Positions 1 through 8,335 of a stretch of DNA of 37,532 nucleotides are shown in pieces. The stretch spans positions 1 to 37,532 of the forward strand of contig NZ_VRYE01000091.1 of assembly GCF_008041835.1 (NCBI RefSeq), given 5' to 3'. A program made the translations under genes and the position numbers. Within the stretch, counting starts at the first letter, position 1. Each line of letters starts with the position of its first letter. The notes beneath the pieces are model-generated. The model saw only the letters and a program-made list of their open reading frames with translations, was not told where the DNA came from and made no database searches. This stretch comes from Ectopseudomonas mendocina. Its GTDB lineage: Bacteria > Pseudomonadota > Gammaproteobacteria > Pseudomonadales > Pseudomonadaceae.

Positions 1-212
1 GTGGCATAGCCGTAGATCAGCAACGACAGCAACATAGCCGGATGGTAGGCAGCGCTGCCACGGCCCGCATAGACGCTCTCCAGCTTCGACAGATCCAGGC
101 CCTCTACGACCTCCACCACGTAGCGCGCCAAATGTGACTCGGGCAGCCAGTCCTGCACCGACGGCGGGAGCAAGTAGTCGATTTCGCGGTTTATCGGTCG
201 AAAGCGGCTCAT
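1..212 (-). CDS. IS1182-like transposase, N-terminal fragment cut by window edge
   Basis: Reading the minus strand from the ATG at 212-210 gives about 70 residues beginning MSRFRPINREIDYLLPPSVQ and continuing with a WLPESHLARYVVEVVE segment and a GRGSAAYHPAMLLSLLIYGY segment. This matches the N-terminal domain of IS1182-family (DUF772-type) transposases as I know them. The frame is open to the window edge, so the gene is partial only because of the window, and whether the full element is intact cannot be seen. It is transcribed away from rpoN. The terminal inverted repeat should lie somewhere in 213-330, but I could not define it without the other end of the element. Confidence 0.8.
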   Translation of the reverse strand, partial: MSRFRPINREIDYLLPPSVQDWLPESHLARYVVEVVEGLDLSKLESVYAGRGSAAYHPAMLLSLLIYGYA

Positions 213-338
213 ACAGTCAGGTTCCAGGAGCGATGCGCAATTCTACCGGCGAGGGGAAAAGTCCGACAGGCTGCTAGGTCGCCGCTGTTTCGCTACAGAA
301 ATATTGCAACCCCTAGGCAAGAACGAGAAATTCAGGCA

Positions 339-344
339 TATAAT
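339..344 (+). promoter_or_regulatory. Candidate -10 element (TATAAT) upstream of rpoN
   Basis: A perfect TATAAT lies at 339-344, 69 bp before the rpoN ATG. No good -35 sits at 16-18 bp spacing (316-321 reads GGCAAG), so the promoter would rest mainly on the -10. The element is downstream of the transposase fragment and may belong to the native rpoN upstream region. The rest of 213-412 holds no gene that I can see. Confidence 0.4.
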
Positions 345-356
345 TTGCTTCCTAGC

Positions 357-370
357 GGCGCTTCGGCGCC
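357..370 (+). other. UUCG-capped stem-loop in the rpoN leader
   Basis: GGCGC-TTCG-GCGCC forms a perfect 5-bp stem with a UUCG tetraloop, 42 bp upstream of the rpoN start. No T-run follows, so it is not an obvious terminator. It would lie in the leader of a transcript starting at the 339-344 element and might stabilise it. Confidence 0.45.
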
Positions 371-412
371 CTGATGTGGAAGGCGTAACTCGCCAGTAAA
401 TTAAGGTCTGCA

Positions 413-1906
<1,494 letters not shown>

Positions 1907-1954
1907 GCAAGATCGACTGATCGCCCCGGCGAACAGGCCACAGTGTTCCGGTGG

Positions 1955-1973
1955 TGGGTCTGACCCAGACCCA
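1955..1973 (+). other. Stem-loop between rpoN and hpf
   Basis: TGGGTCTG and CAGACCCA form an 8-bp stem around a 3-nt loop in the 99-bp rpoN-hpf gap, followed by TCTCTTA rather than a clean T-run. It could attenuate or process the transcript so that hpf is expressed differently from rpoN. The role is inference. Confidence 0.4.
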
Positions 1974-2005
1974 TCTCTTACACAAGGCAACAAGGAGAAA
2001 GCGGT

Positions 2006-2314
2006 ATGCAAGTCAACATCAGTGGACATCAGCTGGATGTGACCGACGCCCTGCGTGACTACATCGGCGAGAAACTCGGCCGACTGGAACGCCACTTCGA
2101 CAAGATCACCAACGTACAGGTGATAATGGAGGTCGAAAAACTCAAGCAGAAGATCGAAGCCACCCTTCACATCGCCGGTGGTGAAATCGTCGCCAATGCC
2201 GAACATCAGGACATGTACGCAGCCATCGACCTGCTGGCCGATAAACTCGACCGTCAACTCATCAAGCACAAGGAAAAGCAGCTCGAACGCCTGCAAGGCG
2301 CCACGGCCCGCTGA
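2006..2314 (+). CDS. hpf: Ribosome hibernation promoting factor (short HPF)
   Basis: HPF binds the 30S decoding region and, in its short form together with RMF, promotes inactive 100S ribosome dimers in stationary phase. The 102-residue length marks the short gammaproteobacterial type. The fold signature is visible: MQVNISGHQLDVTDALRDYI at the start, then EKLGRLERHFDKITNVQVI and a basic C-terminal stretch HKEKQLERL. A strong AAGGAG site precedes the ATG at 2006. It sits 99 bp after rpoN and 12 bp before ptsN, the standard order. Short HPF and YfiA share a fold, but the position next to rpoN favours HPF. Confidence 0.95.
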   Translation: MQVNISGHQLDVTDALRDYIGEKLGRLERHFDKITNVQVIMEVEKLKQKIEATLHIAGGEIVANAEHQDMYAAIDLLADKLDRQLIKHKEKQLERLQGATAR

Positions 2315-2326
2315 CATTCCCTATCC

Positions 2327-2791
2327 ATGATCCGACTTGAAAACATCCTGACCCCCGGCCGTTCCCTGGTGAACGTGCCGGGTGGCAGCAAGAAACGCGT
2401 GCTCGAACAGATCGCCAACCTGGTTGCGCGCGACCTGCCCGACCTGAATACCCAGGATATCTTCGAAAGCCTTATCGCCCGCGAGAAGCTCGGTTCCACC
2501 GGCTTCGGCAACGGCATCGCCATTCCGCATTGCCGCCTGGCTGGCTGCAGTGCACCGATCAGCGCCGTGTTGCACCTGGACACCGCGGTCGACTTCGACG
2601 CCATCGACGGTGCGCCGGTCGACCTGCTGTTCGTTCTGCTGGTACCGGAAGCGGCAACCGACGCGCACCTCGAACTGCTGCGCCAGATCGCCAGCATGCT
2701 CGACCGCCAGGATGTGCGTGAACGTCTACGCCAGGCCAGCAGCGGCGAAGACCTCTATCAGGTCGTCGTAGACATTCAGAACGGTCACTGA
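2327..2791 (+). CDS. ptsN: Nitrogen PTS EIIA component (EIIA-Ntr)
   Basis: PtsN is the terminal phosphocarrier of the nitrogen PTS (EI-Ntr, NPr, EIIA-Ntr). It regulates rather than transports; in other bacteria it acts on potassium uptake, carbon storage and sigma-54-linked traits. The 154-residue protein carries the PTS EIIA type-2 domain, with the phospho-acceptor His at about residue 68 in GNGIAIPHCR. Start and length match the family. It is tightly packed, 12 bp after hpf and 2 bp before rapZ, so co-transcription and translational coupling with rapZ are likely. Confidence 0.97.
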   Translation: MIRLENILTPGRSLVNVPGGSKKRVLEQIANLVARDLPDLNTQDIFESLIAREKLGSTGFGNGIAIPHCRLAGCSAPISAVLHLDTAVDFDAIDGAPVDLLFVLLVPEAATDAHLELLRQIASMLDRQDVRERLRQASSGEDLYQVVVDIQNGH

Positions 2792-2793
2792 AC

Positions 2794-3651
2794 ATGCGCC
2801 TGATCATCGTCAGCGGCCGCTCCGGCTCGGGTAAGAGCACCGCCCTCGATGTACTCGAAGACAACGGTTTCTACTGCATCGACAACCTGCCAGCCGGCTT
2901 GCTGCCGGATCTGGCCGGGCGCTTCCTGCCACACAGCGACATGCTGCTGCCGCAGGTAGCCGTTTCCATCGATGCGCGCAACCTGCTGAGCCAGCTCAAG
3001 CGCTTTCCGGAATTGCTCGAAGAAGTGCGCACACGCAACATTCGCTGCGATGTGCTCTACCTCGACGCCGAAGACGAAACCCTGCTCAAGCGTTTTTCCG
3101 AAACACGCAGACGCCATCCGCTGACCAACGACAATCGCTCGCTGGCAGAAGCCATCGCTTATGAAAGCCAGCTGCTGGCGCCAATCACCGACCGTGCCGA
3201 CCTGAAGATCGACACCACCCGGCTGAACCTCTACCAACTGCGCGACACCCTCAAGCTACGCCTGCTGGGTCATGAGCAGACTGGCACGGCCTTTCTTGTC
3301 GAGTCCTTTGGCTTCAAGCGCGGTATGCCGGTCGACGCCGACCTGGTGTTCGATGCACGCTGCCTGCCCAATCCCTACTGGAAACCTGAGCTGCGCGACT
3401 ATTCCGGCCTGGATCAACCCGTGGTCGACTACCTGGCCGCACAGCCGGAGGTCGAGGAGATGTACCAGGACATCCTCGCCTATCTGGAAAAATGGCTACC
3501 GCGTTTTGCCGCCAGCAACCGCGCCTACGTCACCATTGCCATTGGTTGCACCGGCGGTCATCACCGCTCGGTGTACCTGACCAATCGCCTGAGCCAGGCA
3601 CTCAAAGCCCCGCTGAAGAACGTCCAGGTACGTCACCGCGATCTCAGCTAA
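2794..3651 (+). CDS. rapZ: RNase adapter protein RapZ (P-loop nucleotide-binding)
   Basis: In E. coli RapZ delivers the sRNA GlmZ to RNase E and senses glucosamine-6-phosphate. In pseudomonads the same gene is present but the RNA target is less clear. The 285-residue protein opens with a Walker A motif GRSGSGKS (residues 8-15). Its C-terminal half has the conserved GCTGGHHRSVYL segment of the sensing domain. Length matches E. coli RapZ (284 aa). It lies 2 bp after ptsN and 14 bp before ptsO, the conserved PTS-Ntr arrangement. Confidence 0.96.
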   Translation: MRLIIVSGRSGSGKSTALDVLEDNGFYCIDNLPAGLLPDLAGRFLPHSDMLLPQVAVSIDARNLLSQLKRFPELLEEVRTRNIRCDVLYLDAEDETLLKRFSETRRRHPLTNDNRSLAEAIAYESQLLAPITDRADLKIDTTRLNLYQLRDTLKLRLLGHEQTGTAFLVESFGFKRGMPVDADLVFDARCLPNPYWKPELRDYSGLDQPVVDYLAAQPEVEEMYQDILAYLEKWLPRFAASNRAYVTIAIGCTGGHHRSVYLTNRLSQALKAPLKNVQVRHRDLS

Positions 3652-3665
3652 GGAAGTCCGCCGCG

Positions 3666-3938
3666 ATGCCCGCACGCGAAATCACCATCATCAACAAGCT
3701 TGGCCTGCACGCCCGCGCCGCCGCGAAACTGGTCGGCCTGGCAAGCACATTCCCTTGCCAGGTTCGTATCGGACGCAGTGCTGACAGCCTGGTGGACGGC
3801 AAGAGCATCATGGCAGTGATGATGCTGGCCGCTGGCAAGGGCACAACCGTGCACCTGCTGACCGAGGGCGAGCAGGACGCAGAAGCGATGACCGCGCTGG
3901 TGGGACTGATCGAGAACTACTTCGACGAAGGCGAGTAA
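3666..3938 (+). CDS. ptsO: Nitrogen PTS phosphocarrier NPr (HPr-like)
   Basis: NPr receives phosphate from EI-Ntr (PtsP, not in this window) and passes it to PtsN. The 90-residue protein has the HPr fold, with active-site His15 in LGLHARAAAKL and the DGKSIMAVM helix around the position of the HPr regulatory serine. The ATG at 3666 was chosen because it gives a typical NPr N-terminus (MPAREITIINKLG); a longer in-frame extension upstream would run back into rapZ. It closes the rpoN cluster and is followed by a hairpin before the convergent pmbA. Confidence 0.95.
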   Translation: MPAREITIINKLGLHARAAAKLVGLASTFPCQVRIGRSADSLVDGKSIMAVMMLAAGKGTTVHLLTEGEQDAEAMTALVGLIENYFDEGE

Positions 3939-3943
3939 AACCA

Positions 3944-3963
3944 GGGCCACCCAGCGATGGCCC
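3944..3963. terminator. Hairpin between convergent ptsO and pmbA
   Basis: GGGCCA and TGGCCC pair across an 8-nt loop in the 42-bp gap between two converging genes. There is no T-run on the plus side. Position suggests a weak bidirectional terminator. Confidence 0.4.
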
Positions 3964-3980
3964 AGTGATGACAGCCGCCT

Positions 3981-5327
3981 TCAACTGCCCGCGACAGTCA
4001 TTTTCTCGATCAGCACCGAGCCGGTGCAGATATTGCCGCGCCGCTCCAAGTCGCGACCGACCGCAACGATCTGGCGGAACATGTCGCGCAGGTTGCCGGC
4101 GATGGTCACCTCCTGCACCGGAAACTGGATCTCGCCGTTCTCCACCCAAAAACCCGCTGCGCCGCGCGAGTAATCGCCGGTGACCAGATTCAGCCCCTGC
4201 CCCATCAGCTCGGTCACCAGCAAACCACGGCCCATACGACGAAGCAGCGCCTGTTGGTCCTCATCGCCATGGGTGACGAACAGGTTATGCACGCCGCCGG
4301 CATTGGCGGTGCTCGGCAAACCCAGCTTGCGCCCGGAATAGGTGCCAAGCACGTAGGACACCAGTTCGCCCCTGTCCACGAAGGGTTTCGCGTAGGTGGC
4401 CAGGCCATCACCATCGAAAGTGGCACTGCCCAGTGCGCGTGGCAGATGCGGACGTTCGTCGAGGGTCAGCCACTCGGGGAACAGGCGCTGACCCAGCGCA
4501 CCCTCGAGGAAGGAGGAGTGGCGATACAGATTGCCGCCCGAGATCGCCGCCAGCAGATGGCTGAACAACCCGCCGGCCAGCTCGGCGGCGAACAGTACCG
4601 GCACTTCGCAGGTTGGTACCGGCCGTGCGCCCAGGCGGCTGACCGCACGCTCGGCGGCGCGCTGGCCAATGCTCACGGGATCGGCCAGCAGCTCACCCTG
4701 ACGATTGACGTCATACCAGTAGTCGCGCTGCATCTGCCCTTCACCTTCGGCAATCATCACGCAACTCAGACTGTGGCGGGTACTGGCGTAACCACCGATG
4801 AACCCGTGGCTGTTGCCATACACACGGCAGCCCTGGTGGGTGTTGAGGCTGGTGCCATCGGCGTTCTTGATCCGCTTATCAGCGGCGAACGCGGCGGCTT
4901 CACAGGCCAGCGCCTGCTCGACGGCCTGCTCCGGAGTGATCGACCAGGGGTGATAGAGATCCAGCTCCGGCAGCTCGCGGGCCATCAGCGCGGCGTCGGC
5001 GAGGCCGGCGCACTCATCCTCGCTGGTGTGTTTGGCAATCGCCAGGGCCGCAGCCACCGTCTCGCGAATGGCCTCAATGCCAGTAGCCGAGGTGCTGGCC
5101 GAGCCCTTGCGCTGGCCCACGTACAGGGTGATGCCGAAACCCTGATCGCGATTGAACTCGACGGTTTCCACCTCGCCCTGGCGCACCGTGGTGGACAGCC
5201 CCTGCCCGGCCGAAACGGCCACCTCACAGGCACTGGCACCCTGGCGCCTGGCCTCGGCAAGAATCGCCTCGACCTGCTCTTGCAGTGCAGGCAAGGCCTG
5301 CGGCCCGATACGTTCTACTTCACTCAT
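3981..5327 (-). CDS. pmbA: Metalloprotease-complex subunit PmbA (TldE)
   Basis: PmbA/TldE partners TldD to form a heteromeric peptidase that in E. coli matures microcin B17 and degrades CcdA. It lacks the zinc motif and is the non-catalytic half. The 448-residue protein shows the family landmarks: the Arg-rich start of the N-terminal domain, GFGITLYVGQRKGSASTS, then SVLIEKMTVAGS at the very end. The ATG at 5327-5325 was preferred over an upstream extension because GGGAG lies just before it. Its partner tldD is 0.7 kb away in a separate transcription unit, with darP between. Confidence 0.95.
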   Translation of the reverse strand: MSEVERIGPQALPALQEQVEAILAEARRQGASACEVAVSAGQGLSTTVRQGEVETVEFNRDQGFGITLYVGQRKGSASTSATGIEAIRETVAAALAIAKHTSEDECAGLADAALMARELPELDLYHPWSITPEQAVEQALACEAAAFAADKRIKNADGTSLNTHQGCRVYGNSHGFIGGYASTRHSLSCVMIAEGEGQMQRDYWYDVNRQGELLADPVSIGQRAAERAVSRLGARPVPTCEVPVLFAAELAGGLFSHLLAAISGGNLYRHSSFLEGALGQRLFPEWLTLDERPHLPRALGSATFDGDGLATYAKPFVDRGELVSYVLGTYSGRKLGLPSTANAGGVHNLFVTHGDEDQQALLRRMGRGLLVTELMGQGLNLVTGDYSRGAAGFWVENGEIQFPVQEVTIAGNLRDMFRQIVAVGRDLERRGNICTGSVLIEKMTVAGS

Positions 5328-5419
5328 AACCACTCCCGATTCTCTTGGCGCAGGCACTAGTGGTAACCCCTCAAGGCCTGCTCTCGACCGCCCGCCCACA
5401 GGCCGACCGTCACGGTTAC

Positions 5420-5428
5420 TGCTATCAT
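5420..5428 (+). promoter_or_regulatory. Candidate extended -10 promoter for darP
   Basis: TGC-TATCAT (5420-5428) is a good extended -10 element with no matching -35. It is 27 bp upstream of the darP ATG, in the 128-bp gap between divergent pmbA and darP. It would give a very short leader. Confidence 0.4.
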
Positions 5429-5455
5429 GGCGGCGTTTCCCTCTGGACCCACCCC

Positions 5456-5974
5456 ATGTCTGATTCCTACGACGACTTCTCTCTGGAGAAGAGCAAATCC
5501 CAGGTCAAACGCGAACTGCATGCCCTGCAGGAGCTTGGCGAGCGACTGACCACGCTCAAGGCGGATCTGCTGGCCAAGATGCCGCTGACCGATGCCCTGC
5601 GTCGCGCCCTTGCCGAAGCGCCGAAACATACCGCCAACGCCGCGCGCAAACGCCACATCCAGTTCATCGGCAAGCTGATGCGTGAACAGGATGCCGACGC
5701 GATCATTGCCATGCTCGACCAGGTGGACAGCTCCACCCGCGAGTACAACGAACGCTTCCACGCGCTCGAACGCTGGCGCGACCGCCTGATCGCAGAGGGC
5801 GACAGCGCGCTGGAGAGCTTCGTCGAGCTCTACCCCGACGCTGACGTCCAGCACCTGCGTGGCCTGGTGCGTCATGCCCAGCACGAAGTGGCGCGCAACA
5901 AGCCACCAGCCGCGGCGCGCAAGGTGTTCAAGTACATCCGTGAGCTTGACGAAATCCAGCGCGGCCTGCGCTAG
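5456..5974 (+). CDS. darP: Ribosome biogenesis factor DarP (YjgA, DUF615)
   Basis: YjgA/DarP associates with 50S precursors and helps mature the peptidyl-transferase centre in E. coli. The 172-residue protein is highly charged and helical. It has the family start DDFSLEKSKSQVKRELHALQ, a RKRHIQFIGKLMRE core and the end AARKVFKYIRELDE. The ATG at 5456 gives the family length; a longer in-frame start would overlap the promoter. It stands alone, divergent from pmbA and convergent with tldD. Confidence 0.93.
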   Translation: MSDSYDDFSLEKSKSQVKRELHALQELGERLTTLKADLLAKMPLTDALRRALAEAPKHTANAARKRHIQFIGKLMREQDADAIIAMLDQVDSSTREYNERFHALERWRDRLIAEGDSALESFVELYPDADVQHLRGLVRHAQHEVARNKPPAAARKVFKYIRELDEIQRGLR

Positions 5975-5984
5975 ACATCGTCAT

Positions 5985-6007
5985 ACCGGCGCGACTCACG
6001 CGCCGGT
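5985..6007. terminator. Hairpin terminator shared by darP and tldD
   Basis: ACCGGCGCG and CGCGCCGGT make a perfect 9-bp stem around a 5-nt loop. It lies between the convergent darP and tldD ends and includes the tldD stop codon. There is no long T-run, so it may be bidirectional and imperfect. Confidence 0.6.
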
Positions 6008-7438
6008 ACCACCTACGGTGATCGCGTCAATCTTCAGCGTCGGCTGGCCGACGCCTACTGGCACCGACTGCCCATCCTTGCCGCAAGTGCCGACGCCGCT
6101 GTCCAGCGCCAGGTCGTTGCCGACCATGGACACCCGGCTCATGGCCTCCGGGCCATTGCCGATCAGCGTGGCGCCCTTGACCGGCGCGGTGATCTTGCCG
6201 TCCTCGATCAGGTAGGCCTCGCTGGTGGAAAAGACGAACTTGCCGCTGGTGATGTCCACCTGACCGCCGCCAAGGTTGGCGCAGTAGATGCCCTTCTTCA
6301 CCGAGCGGATGATTTCCTCCGGGTCGCTCTCGCCGGCCAGCATGTAGGTGTTGGTCATGCGCGGCATCGGCAGGTGTGCATAGGATTCACGACGACCGTT
6401 GCCGGTGGCGGCCACGCCCATCAGGCGCGCGTTGAGCTTGTCCTGCATGTAACCCTTGAGCACGCCATTCTCGATCAGCGTGGTGCACTGGGTCGGCGTG
6501 CCTTCGTCGTCGACGCTGAGCGAGCCACGCCGTCCGGCCAGGGTGCCGTCGTCGACGATGGTGCACAGGCTGGACGCCACCTTCTGCCCGACTTGACCGC
6601 TGTAGGCCGAGCTGCCCTTGCGGTTGAAGTCGCCTTCCAGGCCGTGGCCGACCGCTTCATGCAGCAGCACGCCGGACCAGCCAGCGCCCATCACCACCGG
6701 CATGCTGCCAGCGGGTGCAGCGATGGCTTCGAGGTTGACCAGCGCCTGACGCAGCGCCTCGCGGGCGTAGCCCATGGCGCGGTCTTCTTCGAGGAAATAG
6801 CGGTAGTCGGTGCGTCCGCCACCACCGTGGCCGCCGCGCTCGCGGCGCCCGTTCTGCTCGACGATGACGCTGACATTGAAGCGCACCAGCGGACGGATAT
6901 CGGCGCTCAGGCTGCCATCATGCGCAGCCACCAGAATGCGATCCCAGACGCCGGCCAGGCTGACGGTGACCTGCTTGATGCGCGGGTCGAGCGCGCGGGT
7001 GGCACGGTCGATACGCTGCAGCAACTCGACCTTCTCGGCGCGGCTCATGACATCCAGCGGATTACCTTCAGCATAGAGTTGCGTCACCTGCGGGCTGACG
7101 AACGCCTGTACACGGCCCTCTTGCCCGGCACGGGAGATCGAACGAGCAGCACGCGCCGCCTGGCTCAGCGCATCGAAGCTGATGGCATTGCTGTAGGCAA
7201 AACCGGTTTTCTCACCGGACTGGGCGCGCACGCCAACGCCCTGATCGAGGTTGAAACTGCCCTCCTTGACGATGCCGTCTTCCAGCACCCAGGTTTCCGA
7301 CACCTGGCTCTGAAAATACAGATCGGCGGCATCGATGCCGGGCCCTGCAACTTCGCCCAGCACACTGCTGAGGCTATCGAGGGTCAGATTGCCAGGAGCC
7401 AGCAGATGCTCGCTGACGGATTGCAACATCGTATTCAT
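5996..7438 (-). CDS. tldD: Metalloprotease TldD
   Basis: TldD is the zinc-bearing, catalytic subunit of the TldD/PmbA peptidase. The 480-residue protein contains the HExxxH zinc motif as HEAVGH at about 260-265, followed by GLEGDFNRKGSSAYSG, and ends with the conserved DGQSVPVGVGQPTLKIDAITVGG segment. Start choice: GTG at 7444 and ATG at 7438 are both in frame; the GGAG at 7447-7444 is correctly spaced only for the ATG. It starts 2 bp after the stop of the nitrilase-family gene, so it is the last gene of the mreB-to-tldD run. Confidence 0.96.
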   Translation of the reverse strand: MNTMLQSVSEHLLAPGNLTLDSLSSVLGEVAGPGIDAADLYFQSQVSETWVLEDGIVKEGSFNLDQGVGVRAQSGEKTGFAYSNAISFDALSQAARAARSISRAGQEGRVQAFVSPQVTQLYAEGNPLDVMSRAEKVELLQRIDRATRALDPRIKQVTVSLAGVWDRILVAAHDGSLSADIRPLVRFNVSVIVEQNGRRERGGHGGGGRTDYRYFLEEDRAMGYAREALRQALVNLEAIAAPAGSMPVVMGAGWSGVLLHEAVGHGLEGDFNRKGSSAYSGQVGQKVASSLCTIVDDGTLAGRRGSLSVDDEGTPTQCTTLIENGVLKGYMQDKLNARLMGVAATGNGRRESYAHLPMPRMTNTYMLAGESDPEEIIRSVKKGIYCANLGGGQVDITSGKFVFSTSEAYLIEDGKITAPVKGATLIGNGPEAMSRVSMVGNDLALDSGVGTCGKDGQSVPVGVGQPTLKIDAITVGGTGA

Positions 7439-7440
7439 GG

Positions 7441-8286
7441 TCACTCCACATGCGGACGCCGTACGTCCGGCAAGACAAATCGGCGGTGCTGCTGCACCGG
7501 CATACGTTGACGAATGGCGGCCTGCTCGGCGGCATCACGGGCAGCCAGCAGAGCACCCTCGCCCTGATCCTGTTCGACCACTACCTTACCCCAGGGGTCG
7601 ATGATCGCCGAATGGCCAAAGGTCATGCGCTGCCCCGGGTGCTCGCCGCCCTGGCCGGCGGCCAACAGGTAGCACTGTGTTTCGATGGCGCGGGCGCGGG
7701 TCAGCACCTGCCAGTGCGCCGCGCCGGTCACCGCGGTGAACGCTGCCGGCACGCTGATCAGCTCGGCACCTGCTTCACGCAGCGCGGCGAACAGCTCGGG
7801 GAAGCGCAGGTCATAACATACGCTCAGGCCCAGACGCCCGACCGGCGTATCCGCCACCACGACGCGCTGACCATGAGCGAATTCATCCGATTCGCGATAA
7901 CGGCCACGGTTGTCGGCCACCTCGACGTCGAACAGATGCAACTTGTCGTAACGGGCCACGCGCTCGCCCTGATCGTCGATCAGCAGTGAACAGGCGTGCG
8001 GTTTGCCTTCGACATCATCATCCGGCGGCAGCGGCAAGGTGCCGGCCACTATCCATAAACTGAGGTCACGCGCCGCACGTTTCAACCAGGGCAGGATCGG
8101 CCCCTCGCCCAAGGCCTCGGCCCGACCGATGGCGGCCAGATCAGCACGGCCCATGGCGGCGAAGTTCTCCGGCAGCACGACAAGGCGCGCACCGCCCTGG
8201 GCTGCACGCTCCAGCATGCGCCGCGCCAGGCGCAGGTTGGTTTGCACGTCGTCCTGACTGACCATCTGGATTACAGCGAGGTTCAT
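7441..8286 (-). CDS. Carbon-nitrogen hydrolase (nitrilase superfamily, Nit/YbeM-like)
   Basis: These cytosolic amidases hydrolyse small omega-amides; Nit1-type members repair deaminated glutathione. The 281-residue protein has the complete Glu-Lys-Cys triad: E40 in VVLPENF, K115 in YDKLHLFD and C157 in LSVCYDLRFPELF. The DKLHLFD and CYDLRFPE motifs are closest to the Nit/YbeM branch, so deaminated-glutathione amidase is likely, but substrate is inference. The ATG at 8286 gives the family start MNLAVIQMVS. It lies between yhdP (49 bp upstream) and tldD in the same transcription unit. Confidence 0.9.
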   Translation of the reverse strand: MNLAVIQMVSQDDVQTNLRLARRMLERAAQGGARLVVLPENFAAMGRADLAAIGRAEALGEGPILPWLKRAARDLSLWIVAGTLPLPPDDDVEGKPHACSLLIDDQGERVARYDKLHLFDVEVADNRGRYRESDEFAHGQRVVVADTPVGRLGLSVCYDLRFPELFAALREAGAELISVPAAFTAVTGAAHWQVLTRARAIETQCYLLAAGQGGEHPGQRMTFGHSAIIDPWGKVVVEQDQGEGALLAARDAAEQAAIRQRMPVQQHRRFVLPDVRRPHVE

Positions 8287-8335
8287 GGCGACACTCTTCA
8301 GGGCTTGATGCAACAGCCTACGCCAAGAGGCGACT

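Noticed and set aside
3290..3310. TGGCAC inside rapZ as a sigma-54 promoter
   Set aside because: No GC at the correct 10-bp spacing after the GG, and it lies within coding sequence.
4254..5360. 368-codon plus-strand open frame opposite pmbA
   Set aside because: Shadow of pmbA; no recognisable domain or ribosome site.
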